Below, piece after piece: positions 26,828 through 36,226 of a stretch of 64,000 nt of DNA; position 1 is the first letter of the stretch, and each line of letters starts with the position of its first letter. The notes under the pieces were generated by a model. It did no database searches and was not told the DNA's origin. It saw nothing but the letters and a program-made list of their open reading frames with translations. This DNA is from Cochleicola gelatinilyticus (GTDB lineage: Bacteria; Bacteroidota; Bacteroidia; Flavobacteriales; Flavobacteriaceae): contig NZ_LRXL01000012.1 of NCBI RefSeq assembly GCF_001637325.1, forward strand, positions 124,001-188,000. The letters are read 5' to 3'. The translations under genes were made by a program, and so were the position numbers.

Positions 26828-28132
26828 TTACACATATTTTTTATAGGCATTAACTTCAATTGTTGCTCCGAGATCGTTCAATAAATTATAAAGACCGAAA
26901 AATGTTCTATTGATATATAGAAAATGTTTAGAGCCACGATTTCCGTTCATTTTTCTAAGTTCAGTATCTTTTGAAAATTTATCACTTAAATCGGCAATTT
27001 TTCCGAAAAATTCTTTGTTCGAAAAATCAAATATTTCTCCATGAAAGGGTTGTGTAAATAAACTAAGCATTTCGTGAAATAATTCGGTAAAAAATTTTGT
27101 TTCCTCGGGAGTATCCTCCGGCTTTAATATTTCTAATTCGTACATTTTTTGTACAAACACACTAGAATTATTTATGTTCTTTGGTTTTGCTAATTCGAAA
27201 TAAGGTACATAAAATGTTTGCGGAACTTCTTTTACACATCCAAAGTCGATTGCAACAAGAGTATCACCCTCGATTAAAAAGTTACCTGGATGTGGATCGG
27301 CATGTACTCGCTTTAATATATGCATCTGGAACATGTAAAAATCCCATAATGCCTGTCCTATTTTATTTGCCTTTTCTAAATCATTATTTTTCGACGAAAA
27401 TTCTGAGAGGTGATAACCATTCATCCAGTCCATTGTAATAATACGTTCACCCGAGAGCTTTGGGTAGTATTTAGGAAATTTTAAATTTGGAATAAGAGCG
27501 CAAGCCTCTGTTATTTCTATACTTTGAGCAACTTCAAGAATATAATCGGTTTCTTCTAGTAATTTGTCTTCTACTTCTTGAAAATACTTATCACTATCTT
27601 TTCCTTTTATATTAAACATTTTCATCGCAAAAGGCTTTACCATTGCTAAATCGCTACTAATGCTTTGGGCCACTCCAGGATATTGTATTTTTACTGCTAA
27701 TTCTTTCCCATCCTTCGTCGCTTTATGCACTTGACCAATACTTGCTGCGGCTACAGAATTTTCATTAAAAGTATCGTATAGTGATTCGGGGGTACCTCCA
27801 AAATAACGCTGAAAGGTCTTGCGAACTAAGGGTGCTGACAATGGTGGTACTTGAAACTGAGACAAAGAAAATTTTTCAACATATGCTTTCGGCATAATAT
27901 TTTTTTCCATGCTAAGCATTTGAGCAACTTTTAAAGCACTTCCCTTTAAATTTTTTAGTCCGTCGTATATATCTTCAGCATTATTCTCATTTAATTTTTC
28001 TCTCGAAAGTTCTGGATTAATTAATTTTTCACCATAATACTTTAAGTAATTACCTCCCACTTTTACCCCTGTAGTAACAAGTTTGGAAGCCCTTTGAATT
28101 TTATTGGTAGGAATTTTATCTATTGTTTTCAT
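26828..28132 (-). CDS. ABC1/UbiB-family atypical kinase (434 aa)
   Basis: This belongs to the ABC1/UbiB family of atypical kinases or ATPases linked to isoprenoid-quinone and lipid metabolism. It has the Ala-rich loop NSVAAASIGQVHKA, Lys148 in ELAVKIQYPG, HADPHPGNFLI as the catalytic and metal loop, and VAIDFGCVKEV as the DFG-like motif. The family's KxGQ motif reads KVAQ (residues 68-71), Gly replaced by Ala. It starts 25 bp after a TetR-type regulator on the same strand, so the two probably form an operon. No membrane anchor is obvious. Confidence 0.88.
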   Translation of the reverse strand: MKTIDKIPTNKIQRASKLVTTGVKVGGNYLKYYGEKLINPELSREKLNENNAEDIYDGLKNLKGSALKVAQMLSMEKNIMPKAYVEKFSLSQFQVPPLSAPLVRKTFQRYFGGTPESLYDTFNENSVAAASIGQVHKATKDGKELAVKIQYPGVAQSISSDLAMVKPFAMKMFNIKGKDSDKYFQEVEDKLLEETDYILEVAQSIEITEACALIPNLKFPKYYPKLSGERIITMDWMNGYHLSEFSSKNNDLEKANKIGQALWDFYMFQMHILKRVHADPHPGNFLIEGDTLVAIDFGCVKEVPQTFYVPYFELAKPKNINNSSVFVQKMYELEILKPEDTPEETKFFTELFHEMLSLFTQPFHGEIFDFSNKEFFGKIADLSDKFSKDTELRKMNGNRGSKHFLYINRTFFGLYNLLNDLGATIEVNAYKKYV

Positions 28133-28157
28133 AAAGATTCTAATTAGAGAAAAATAT

Positions 28158-28826
28158 TTAGTTCATTTTTTCTTTCCATAGAAATTTTCCAAAATCTAAT
28201 ACACTCTCTAAAGGAGTTGTTTCAAAGACATCAAAAATAGCTCGCACAGATTTTTCAATTACCACATCGGTTTTTTCGAAGGAAGGTGAGGTATCTTCCA
28301 TCCAATATTTTAAAATGAATAATGTTTGCAACCAAGTTCCTTCAGAAAAGACTGAAACTGGTTGTTTCAGTAACTTAAAGGATTTTTGGTCATTGGTTTC
28401 TTCAATTAGTTCTCCCGAAAATTCTTTGATATGTTTTCGAAGTCCTTTTAATTGACCAAGATTTTTCATAATATCTTGATGCTCTTTCAGTGCAAACAAA
28501 ACATAACTCCTATTTGCTGTTAATAATTCAAAGAAAGTATAGAAAAAGGTGAGCATTTTGTCCTTATTTGAATAGGAATTATAGTTTTCAATTTTATGTA
28601 CCATGCTCATTGCGTGATCAAAAAACGTATTCCAAATTTCTTTCTGTAATCCTTCGAAAGACCCAAAAAATTTATAAAATTCAGTCTCAGTAATAGAATG
28701 TTCTTTTGCAAATTTGTAAACACTTTTAGGAGTTCGTTCACTTTCTAGAACTTGATTCATGTAGTCTGAAATAATTCCTTCCCTTGTTACTGCTTTCTTT
28801 TTAGTAACTGCTTTTTTTTCTGCCAT
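28158..28826 (-). CDS. TetR/AcrR family transcriptional regulator (222 aa)
   Basis: The N-terminal helix-turn-helix is seen in SVYKFAKEHSITETEFYKFFG, with the recognition-helix Tyr-Lys-Phe-Phe pattern of TetR proteins. The remaining helical ligand domain is of the TetR_C type. The protein opens with a Lys-rich tail (MAEKKAVTKKKAVTREG) that contains the repeat KKAVTK. It precedes the UbiB-like kinase in a probable operon and is divergent from htpG; inverted repeats in the shared 224-bp gap are candidate operators. Confidence 0.85.
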   Translation of the reverse strand: MAEKKAVTKKKAVTREGIISDYMNQVLESERTPKSVYKFAKEHSITETEFYKFFGSFEGLQKEIWNTFFDHAMSMVHKIENYNSYSNKDKMLTFFYTFFELLTANRSYVLFALKEHQDIMKNLGQLKGLRKHIKEFSGELIEETNDQKSFKLLKQPVSVFSEGTWLQTLFILKYWMEDTSPSFEKTDVVIEKSVRAIFDVFETTPLESVLDFGKFLWKEKMN

Positions 28827-28940
28827 GATATAAAAATTAGTATTGTGTATCTATCTAAATAAGAGATGTAAAGGTACGCTTGTTTATCTTTTATTGAAAA
28901 TCATTAAACAAAATGTTGTGTTAAAATATCATTTATCAAT

Positions 28941-28970
28941 TTATGTGACAAGCTGTCAGCATACACATAA
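28941..28970. promoter_or_regulatory. Inverted repeat, candidate TetR-type operator
   Basis: TTATGTG (28941-28947) and CACATAA (28964-28970) are perfect 7-bp arms 16 bp apart, and a second inverted pair, TGACA/TGTCA (28946-28950 and 28954-28958), lies inside. It is in the gap between the divergent TetR and htpG genes. Confidence 0.45.
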
Positions 28971-29019
28971 GTGGTACTTTATTTGTCTTAAAACATTTAG
29001 AAACGAAATTCAATAACAT

Positions 29020-29035
29020 TTCCGAATATTCGGAA
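29020..29035. promoter_or_regulatory. Perfect 16-bp palindrome upstream of htpG
   Basis: TTCCGAATATTCGGAA reads the same on both strands. It ends 15 bp before the htpG ATG, so it would lie in the leader or at the start site. It does not resemble the CIRCE heat-shock element. It could be an operator for the neighbouring TetR protein or a leader hairpin. Confidence 0.45.
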
Positions 29036-29050
29036 TAAAAACTATAACAC

Positions 29051-30940
29051 ATGAGTCAAGGAACTATTAATGTATCGGTCGAGAACATTTTTCCGCTGAT
29101 TAAAAAATTTCTTTACAGCGATCACGAGATTTTCTTACGTGAGTTAATATCAAATGCAACAGATGCTACTTTGAAACTAAAGCATCTTACTAGCATTGGT
29201 GAAGCGAAAGTTACTTACGGAAACCCCGTAATTGAAGTAAAGATCGACAAAGAAAACAAACAACTTCATATCATCGATCAAGGTATCGGGATGACCAAAG
29301 AGGAAGTGGAAAAGTATATTAACCAGATTGCTTTTTCGGGTGCTGAAGAGTTCATTGAAAAATACAAAGACAAGCAAGGTGATGAAACAGGAATTATAGG
29401 ACATTTTGGTCTTGGTTTTTACTCTGCTTTTATGGTAGCGAACAAGGTTGAAATTATCACGAAAAGTTATAAGGACGAACCTGCTGCACATTGGACTTGT
29501 GATGGATCTCCAAATTACACCCTAGAAGAAGCTGATAAAAAAGAACGTGGAACAGAGATTATTTTACATATTTCTGAAGACGAAACTGAATTTTTAGAAG
29601 AAGGAAAAATTAGTGGTTTATTATCTAAGTATAATAAATTTATGCCGATTCCAATCAAGTTTGGAACGCGTACTGAAACTCTTCCAAAACCACAAGACGC
29701 TAAAGAAGACGACGAAGCTCCTACCCAAGAAGTAGATAATATTATAAATAATCCAAATCCGGCGTGGACAAAACAACCTGCCGATCTCGAAGATAAGGAT
29801 TACAAAAGTTTTTACCGTGAATTGTATCCAAGTCAGTTCGAGGAGCCTTTATTCAATATTCATTTAAATGTTGACTATCCTTTTAACTTAACTGGAATTT
29901 TATACTTTCCGAAGTTAACGAATGATATGAGCGTTCAAAAAGATCGCATTCAATTATATCAAAATCAAGTATTTGTTACCGATAATGTAGAAGGTATTGT
30001 ACCAGAATTTTTAACAATGCTCCGCGGAGTAATTGATAGCCCAGATATTCCCTTAAATGTTTCAAGAAGTTATCTTCAAGCAGACGGTGCAGTTAAGAAG
30101 ATTTCTAGTTACATAACACGAAAAGTAGCAGATAAATTAAAAAGTCTATTCAATGAAAACCGTAAAGACTTTGAAGCGAAATGGAACGATATCAAAATTG
30201 TAATTGAATACGGAATGCTTTCTGAAGACAAATTCTTTGATAAGTCTAAAGATTTTGCATTATATCCAACAGTAGATGGAAGCTTTTTCACTTTTGAAGA
30301 ATTAAAAGATAAGATTAAAGATGCTCAAACCGATAAGGATGATAATCTTGTGATCTTGTATGCTTCAGACAAAGAAGCACAGCACAGCTACATCGAAACT
30401 GCAAAAGATAAAGGATACGAAGTTTTATTATTAGATTCTCCAATTGTTTCGCATCTTATTCAAAAACTAGAAGGAGCTAATGAGAAAACACAATTTGTAC
30501 GTGTAGATGGTGATCATATCGATAACCTTATAAAAAAGGAAGATGCATCGATTTCGAAACTTTCAGAAGAAGAAAAAGAAACATTAAAAACATTTTTAAC
30601 GGAAACTATTCCTTCAGAAAAATTTACCGTTCAATTGGAAGCAATGGACAGCTCTGCAAATCCATTTATTATTACAGAACCTGAATTTATGCGCCGTATG
30701 AAAGAGATGCAACAATCTGGTGGTGGAGGTATGTTCGGTATGGGGAATATGCCAGAAATGTATAACCTTGTAGTGAATACAAATAATGAATTGGTAACTG
30801 AAATTCTTAACACGAAAACGAAAAAGAAGAAAGAGCGTTTAGTAACTCAAGCACTCGATCTTGCCAAATTAAGTAAGAATCTTTTAAAAGGTGAAGATTT
30901 AACTGCTTTTATAAAACGAAGCTACGAAATGATCAAATAA
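29051..30940 (+). CDS. htpG: Molecular chaperone HtpG (Hsp90)
   Basis: HtpG is the bacterial Hsp90 ATPase that helps fold client proteins. The 629 residues begin with the GHKL ATP-binding domain: FLRELISNATDAT, IDQGIGMTKEEV and GHFGLGFYSAFMV. The middle domain has GILYFPKLTNDMSVQKD and PLNVSRSYLQ. The C-terminal dimerisation domain includes a Gly/Met stretch (QQSGGGGMFGMGNMPEM). The charged linker is short, as usual in bacteria. A strong terminator follows. It has a divergent TetR neighbour. Confidence 0.96.
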   Translation: MSQGTINVSVENIFPLIKKFLYSDHEIFLRELISNATDATLKLKHLTSIGEAKVTYGNPVIEVKIDKENKQLHIIDQGIGMTKEEVEKYINQIAFSGAEEFIEKYKDKQGDETGIIGHFGLGFYSAFMVANKVEIITKSYKDEPAAHWTCDGSPNYTLEEADKKERGTEIILHISEDETEFLEEGKISGLLSKYNKFMPIPIKFGTRTETLPKPQDAKEDDEAPTQEVDNIINNPNPAWTKQPADLEDKDYKSFYRELYPSQFEEPLFNIHLNVDYPFNLTGILYFPKLTNDMSVQKDRIQLYQNQVFVTDNVEGIVPEFLTMLRGVIDSPDIPLNVSRSYLQADGAVKKISSYITRKVADKLKSLFNENRKDFEAKWNDIKIVIEYGMLSEDKFFDKSKDFALYPTVDGSFFTFEELKDKIKDAQTDKDDNLVILYASDKEAQHSYIETAKDKGYEVLLLDSPIVSHLIQKLEGANEKTQFVRVDGDHIDNLIKKEDASISKLSEEEKETLKTFLTETIPSEKFTVQLEAMDSSANPFIITEPEFMRRMKEMQQSGGGGMFGMGNMPEMYNLVVNTNNELVTEILNTKTKKKKERLVTQALDLAKLSKNLLKGEDLTAFIKRSYEMIK

Positions 30941-30961
30941 CACCTTAATAATGTTAAATGT

Positions 30962-30994
30962 AGCCCTCCTATTCGTTTAGGAGGGCTTTTTTTT
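30962..30994 (+). terminator. Terminator of htpG
   Basis: AGCCCTCCT (30962-30970) pairs with AGGAGGGCT (30979-30987) and is followed by a run of T. It lies 22 bp after the htpG stop. Confidence 0.9.
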
Positions 30995-31124
30995 GTCTTA
31001 TCAATATGTAATTAAAAATAAAGATATTATCTTCGGGTTCTTAAAATTTTAACATCTCTTGTAAAGGAACGAATCTCGCCCTCCCATAACCTTGTAAAGA
31101 GACTAACTAAAAGTACATTTTACT

Positions 31125-34100
31125 ATGATGAAAAAAAACAACTTCTTTCTTTTACTTTTCTGCATAATGACATTACAACTGTCTGCACAGAAATTATCGA
31201 AAGACAACCAGAAAGGGATGGAACAATCTTCAGTTTCATTAGAAAACCTTGTAAAACAACAGAGCCCGGATTATGTGATCTATAAAGAACATGTAAGCCG
31301 CACCAGTGGGATTCGTCACGTATATTTACGTCAAGCAATTAACGGACTGGAAATTTATGGAACAGAGTCTAGCGTGCACTTTAAGCAAGATGGCACTCAT
31401 TTTTTAACGCATAATAAATTTTTAAGCGATGCCCAAGCAACCGTACAAAATGCTGCTGTAAGCATTAACGCACAACAGGCAATACAATCTGTTGCGAATC
31501 AAATGGGGTATCAAGTAACTACATTGCAACAACTTCGTAGCGAAGGTGGTGAAAACCAAAAGACAGTATTTAACAAAGCTGGAATTTCTGAAAGAGAGAT
31601 ACCAGTAAAATTAATGTATTACTACCGAGAAGGAGTTGGCACAACTAAGGTTTGGGAACTTTCTATTAACGAAACCGATTCTTCAGATTGGTGGAATTTT
31701 CGGGTAGATGCTGGATCGGGACAAATTATCGATAAAGATAACTGGACCGTTTCTTGTAATATAATGGGCAGTCATGAAGATCATGCTCATGAAACTTCTC
31801 CTACAGAGTTTGTAGGTCCTTTAGAGGAAGCAGTAACTGAAAAAAATGTTCCAGCGCCGCATATTGCTGGACAAGAAGCTGCACTAGTAGGTAGCTACAA
31901 TGTATTTCCTTATCCAATCGAATCTCCAAACTTTGGTTCTAGAGCAATTGTCGCGAATCCAGATGATGCCGTTGCATCACCTTTTGGATGGCATGATACA
32001 AATGGAGCACCAGGACCAGAATTTACCGATACAAGAGGAAATAATGTAAACACTTATGAAGCTGGTAATAACTTTGGTTTTAGACCAGATGGTGGTGCTG
32101 GATTAAGTTTCGACTTTCCTCTAAACCTTGTTTATTCAAATGGAGATCAATCGGAATCTGCAATTTTAACAAACCTTTTCTATCAAAATAACTTTATCCA
32201 TGATGTACTATATCACTATGGTTTTGATGAAGCAGCAGGAAACTTTCAAGAAAATAATTACGGAAACGGCGGAGCAGGAAGTGACTCTGTAAATGCTGAA
32301 GGACAAAAAGGATTGGTATGTAATGCCTTTTTCTCTACCCCACCCGACGGACAAAACCCAACGATGGAAATGTACGTTTGTGGAAATCGTGATGGGGATC
32401 TTGATAACGGTGTGATTTTTCATGAATTTGGTCATGGTGTATCGAATAGATTGTCAAGCCTAGGTGGTCAAGAACAAATGGGTGAAGGATGGAGTGATTA
32501 CTTCGGATTAATATTATCCATCGAGCCTGGTGATGCTGGAACAGACTCAAGAGGGATTGGTACTTGGTTATTTGGAGAAGGTCCTAACGGAGGTGGAATT
32601 AGAACATTTCCTTACAGTACAGATTTTGGTGTAAACCCACATACATACGATGACATTAAAACAGAATCTGTGCCACACGGTGTTGGTTCTGTATGGAATG
32701 CAGTGTTATGGGACATGACTTGGTTACTCATCGACAAATATGGTTTCGACCAAGATATTTACCAAGGTACTGGTGGAAATAATATTGCATTAGCTTTAGT
32801 AATGGAAGGTTTAAAATTGCAAGCAGCACAACCTGGTTTTGTAGATGGTAGAGATGGAATTTTAGCAGCCGATATGGCTCTGTATGGTGGTGCAAACCAA
32901 TGTGAAATTTGGGAAGCTTTTGCTGGAAGAGGTGTAGGATTTAGTGCAGATCAAGGAAGTTCAGGAAGTCGAAGTGACGGAACTGAAGCATTCGATTTAC
33001 CACCAACATTCTCAAGTCTAATTTTAGATTATGAAGTATGCTTAGCAGATGGTGTTCAAACTGGACTATCTGGAGGTTCACCAGAAGGTGGAGTTTACAG
33101 TGGTGATGGAGTTACCGATGACGGCAATGGTATGACGTTTACGTTCGATCCAACGGTAAATGGAGCTGGAACAACTACAGTTTCTTATGCTGTGAATGAT
33201 TTCTGTACTGGCGACCCAATCACCTTAACAGAAGATTTATTAGTAACCGACAACCCTCCTGTAATTGTTTGTAGAGGTAGCGGAACGATCGATATGACGG
33301 GAATGGAAGAAGACAATCCAGGAACAATTATTAACGATAACGTTTCTATTAGTACCACTATCGATATCGCAGAAGATGTGGTTATTTCAGACCTAAATGT
33401 AGGTCTTAATATAACGCATACTTGGATGGCCGATGTAACTCTTGTATTAGAATCTCCTGCTGGAACTCAAGTAACAATTTACGATGATGCAGATGGCTGT
33501 AGTGCAAATGATATGGTTACCCTTCTTGATGACGAGTCACCAAATGCATTAGATTGTGACCCTAATGGATCTGGATCTGGTGGTGAAGCTTTCCCTTTAG
33601 ATAGCTATATCCCAAGTAATTTATTAGATGCTTTTGACGGCGAAAACACGTCAGGAACATGGACACTTACGATCACAGATGATGCAGGCGGAGATCAAGG
33701 AACATTAAATTCGTGGTCACTTAACTATACCCATCAAGTAGTATCAGAACCTTTAACGGTTTTATTAGATTCGAGTGGAAATGCCACGATAGATGCTGAA
33801 GATTTACTTCTTAGTGTTGAAGTAGATTGTGGAGGATATACCGTTGAAGCTGGATCACCTCTTGCTGAAACAGTATCGTTTACTTCAGCCGATGTAGGAA
33901 CGAACAATATTGATGTTGTTGTTACTACAGATACTGGCATGACAGCAACTTGTACTGCCGTTGCTATCGTAATGGAAACTGTTGGGCTTAATATTCTATG
34001 TCCTGCCGATGCAACTGTAGAATGTGGAGAAAGTACCGATCCTGATGCAACTGGAATGGCTACCGCTACTTCAGATTGTGATAATGATCCAGATATTACC

Positions 34101-34988
34101 TTCTCTGATACTTCAGTAGCGGGTTGTGGAAATACCGAAGTAATTACTAGAACATGGACCGTTGTTGATGATTGTGAAAACCCAGTTGCTTCATGTACGC
34201 AAACAATTACTGTGGTTGATACTACAGACCCAACAACAGTTTGTCCCGATGATGTAATCGTAGATGCGACTGCAGGAACATGTAGTGCTGTTGTTACTTA
34301 CGATGCCGTTACAGGTACCGACACCTGTGGAACTGTAACAGTTACACAAACTTCCGGATTAGCTTCTGGCTCAGAATTCCCTGTGGGAACTACAACAAAC
34401 GAGTTTACTATAGAAGATGAATGTGGTAATATTACTACGTGCTCTTTTACAGTACTTGTGGAAGACGGAGAAGATCCTGTAGTTACCTGTCCAGATGACC
34501 TAACGGTTACCGTAGAAGGTGCAGATATGTACACTTTCCCAGATTATTTTGCTAGTGGCGATGCTACAGCAACAGATAATTGTACAGGAGTAACTACAAC
34601 GCAAGATCCTGCTCCTGGAGCTCAAGTTGGAGAAGGAACAACTGTGGTTACGTTAACAGCGACAGATGCTTCAGGGAATGAAGTTTCTTGTAATTTTAAT
34701 GTTGAAGTAATTATTGTATTGGGTGTTGATGATAATGCCTTAAGTAATTCTAAGATTACATTATATCCAAACCCTGCAACGAAAGAGTTATACCTTTCAA
34801 ATCCAAATCAGGTAGATCTTGAAAATGTTTCCCTTTATGACTTAACTGGTCGTTTAATTAAATCGGTTAATCTTAATGATATGGGAACTGAAATTAGAAT
34901 GGATATTTCTGAATTAGCTACTGCAACTTACATGGTGGTAATTAAATCTCAGAACGACCTTATTACAAAACAGTTAATTAAGCAATAA
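31125..34988 (+). CDS. Secreted M36 (fungalysin) metallopeptidase with P-domain, HYR repeats and T9SS tail (1287 aa)
   Basis: A signal peptide is followed by an FTP inhibitory prodomain (DYVIYKEHVSRTSGIRHVY), then the M36 catalytic domain with zinc motif HEFGH (residues 433-437) and the downstream Glu in GEGWSDYFGL. A P-proprotein-convertase domain (LNVGLNITHTWMADVTLVLE) and three HYR/Ig-like domains (CPADATVECGESTD and similar) follow. From SKITLYPNPATKELYL the T9SS type A sorting domain runs to LITKQLIKQ. The enzyme should be secreted and act on extracellular proteins after prodomain release. Several Cys pairs suggest disulfides in the secreted domains. It is monocistronic with its own terminator. 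Confidence 0.92.
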   Translation: MMKKNNFFLLLFCIMTLQLSAQKLSKDNQKGMEQSSVSLENLVKQQSPDYVIYKEHVSRTSGIRHVYLRQAINGLEIYGTESSVHFKQDGTHFLTHNKFLSDAQATVQNAAVSINAQQAIQSVANQMGYQVTTLQQLRSEGGENQKTVFNKAGISEREIPVKLMYYYREGVGTTKVWELSINETDSSDWWNFRVDAGSGQIIDKDNWTVSCNIMGSHEDHAHETSPTEFVGPLEEAVTEKNVPAPHIAGQEAALVGSYNVFPYPIESPNFGSRAIVANPDDAVASPFGWHDTNGAPGPEFTDTRGNNVNTYEAGNNFGFRPDGGAGLSFDFPLNLVYSNGDQSESAILTNLFYQNNFIHDVLYHYGFDEAAGNFQENNYGNGGAGSDSVNAEGQKGLVCNAFFSTPPDGQNPTMEMYVCGNRDGDLDNGVIFHEFGHGVSNRLSSLGGQEQMGEGWSDYFGLILSIEPGDAGTDSRGIGTWLFGEGPNGGGIRTFPYSTDFGVNPHTYDDIKTESVPHGVGSVWNAVLWDMTWLLIDKYGFDQDIYQGTGGNNIALALVMEGLKLQAAQPGFVDGRDGILAADMALYGGANQCEIWEAFAGRGVGFSADQGSSGSRSDGTEAFDLPPTFSSLILDYEVCLADGVQTGLSGGSPEGGVYSGDGVTDDGNGMTFTFDPTVNGAGTTTVSYAVNDFCTGDPITLTEDLLVTDNPPVIVCRGSGTIDMTGMEEDNPGTIINDNVSISTTIDIAEDVVISDLNVGLNITHTWMADVTLVLESPAGTQVTIYDDADGCSANDMVTLLDDESPNALDCDPNGSGSGGEAFPLDSYIPSNLLDAFDGENTSGTWTLTITDDAGGDQGTLNSWSLNYTHQVVSEPLTVLLDSSGNATIDAEDLLLSVEVDCGGYTVEAGSPLAETVSFTSADVGTNNIDVVVTTDTGMTATCTAVAIVMETVGLNILCPADATVECGESTDPDATGMATATSDCDNDPDITFSDTSVAGCGNTEVITRTWTVVDDCENPVASCTQTITVVDTTDPTTVCPDDVIVDATAGTCSAVVTYDAVTGTDTCGTVTVTQTSGLASGSEFPVGTTTNEFTIEDECGNITTCSFTVLVEDGEDPVVTCPDDLTVTVEGADMYTFPDYFASGDATATDNCTGVTTTQDPAPGAQVGEGTTVVTLTATDASGNEVSCNFNVEVIIVLGVDDNALSNSKITLYPNPATKELYLSNPNQVDLENVSLYDLTGRLIKSVNLNDMGTEIRMDISELATATYMVVIKSQNDLITKQLIKQ

Positions 34989-35011
34989 AACGTTTATTAC
35001 GTTAAGAGAAG

Positions 35012-35045
35012 AAGTCTTCCGGTAATCCGGGAGACTTTTTTTTTT
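35012..35045 (+). terminator. Terminator of M36 peptidase gene
   Basis: AAGTCTTCCGG (35012-35022) pairs with CCGGGAGACTT (35027-35037) with one G-U pair, loop TAAT, followed by a run of T. Confidence 0.88.
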
Positions 35046-35529
35046 GCGCTACAATGAAAGTTTGAGCTTAAGAACTACATTTCAATAGGCCTTCTTTTTA
35101 CGGGATTTCTATAACAGCTTCAATAAATAAAATGAGGTACAAAACAATCTTAATACAAATTTTTCTTCGGAAGCTTTCTTTCCTAAAAAAAAACATAATG
35201 AACAAGTTACGAGATGAAAAATACGGTAGTATCATTTCAATTTCAGAAGTACGAAGATCGCCTTTCCCCTAACTCGATACTATTTTATAATGAAGAGTTT
35301 ATTTTTCGGAAGGTGTAGTTACTCATGCTATTCCTATTCAGTAATGATGAGAATAAATTAGCTATAGTCTTAGAACAAAAGAAAAAGGAGTCAATTTTAA
35401 AACCAAATAAAACACAACATTCAAGCAAATTTAAAATACTGAAAATTAAGTAATTATACGTATTGGATGGTCTGTGTTAGCGATATACCTTAGTCGTATA
35501 AATAAACTAATCAATAAAACTTTAAAATT
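35046..35529. other. Intergenic stretch with possible gene remnant
   Basis: No full gene is visible in these 484 bp. In one plus frame, 35214-35318 (34 codons, beginning MKNTVVSFQFQKYEDRLS) and 35325-35453 (42 codons, ending SSKFKILKIK) follow each other in the same frame, split by TAG. They could be remains of a decayed gene, but I recognise neither part. A candidate promoter for the next gene lies at the right end. Confidence 0.3.
35463..35493 (+). promoter_or_regulatory. Candidate promoter for phage-tail-collar gene
   Basis: TTG (35463-35465), a 20-bp spacer, then TACCTTAG (35486-35493), one mismatch from TAnnTTTG, 36 bp before the ATG. Confidence 0.35.
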
Positions 35530-36042
35530 ATGGAACCATTTCTTGGACAAATTCAAGCATTCGGATTTAATTTTGCACCACGTGGATGGGCGAAATGCGA
35601 AGGACAATTATTACCCATTTCACAAAACACAGCCTTATTCTCTTTATTAGGGACTACCTATGGAGGGGATGGAAGAACCACATTCGGTTTACCCGATCTT
35701 AGATCACGATCTATTGTTGGAATGGGCAATGGCCCTGGATTAGACACCATAACCTGGGGTGAAAAAGCAGGTAATTACACTACAACGTTACAAACACAAA
35801 ACCTTCCTCCTCATAATCATCCTACTTTTGTGAACGTAAATACCAGTCCGGGATCAGAAACAAACCCTACCACTTTTCTTTCGGCACATTCAGGATTTAG
35901 TGAAGAAGGTTCTTCGGGATCGAATTTAGGCGGAGTAACCTCTGGCAACACCGGTGGTGGTATCCCAATAAATACTAGAAATCCATTTTTAGGAATGAAC
36001 TATTGCATAGCCCTTCAAGGTATTTACCCTTCAAGAAGTTAA
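35530..36042 (+). CDS. Phage tail collar domain protein, MdpB-like (170 aa)
   Basis: The protein is a short tail-collar domain, FGFNFAPRGWAKCEGQLLPI near the start, then LFSLLGTTYGGDGRTTFGLP and DLRSRSIVGMGNGPGL. The His cluster (LPPHNHP) and a Gly-rich C-terminal half follow, ending YCIALQGIYPSRS. This matches microcystin-dependent-protein (MdpB)-like proteins, which share the collar fold with phage tail fibres but occur outside prophages. No phage genes surround it. It has its own promoter and terminator and lies between two T9SS cargo genes. No signal peptide is visible, so how it would reach the surface is unclear. Confidence 0.88.
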   Translation: MEPFLGQIQAFGFNFAPRGWAKCEGQLLPISQNTALFSLLGTTYGGDGRTTFGLPDLRSRSIVGMGNGPGLDTITWGEKAGNYTTTLQTQNLPPHNHPTFVNVNTSPGSETNPTTFLSAHSGFSEEGSSGSNLGGVTSGNTGGGIPINTRNPFLGMNYCIALQGIYPSRS

Positions 36043-36062
36043 CTACTAACATTTTACACTTT

Positions 36063-36099
36063 AAAAATGAACTTCTTCAACGAGGTTCATTTTTTTTTT
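36063..36099 (+). terminator. Terminator of collar-protein gene
   Basis: AAAAATGAAC (36063-36072) pairs with GTTCATTTTT (36085-36094), extended by a run of T to 36099. Confidence 0.8.
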
Positions 36100-36226
36100 G
36101 CATTTAAAATTTACGTAAAACTACGTAGTATGCCTTTAAAAGATTAAGCCTACATTTAAACTCTCAAAAAAACCTCCCCTTTCTTTAAGCACCCTTATAA
36201 AGTATCCATCTTTAAAGTTCTATGTT

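Noticed and set aside
35530-36042. Prophage remnant
   Set aside because: Only one collar-fold gene is present, with its own terminator; there is no integrase, lysis, capsid or other tail gene nearby.
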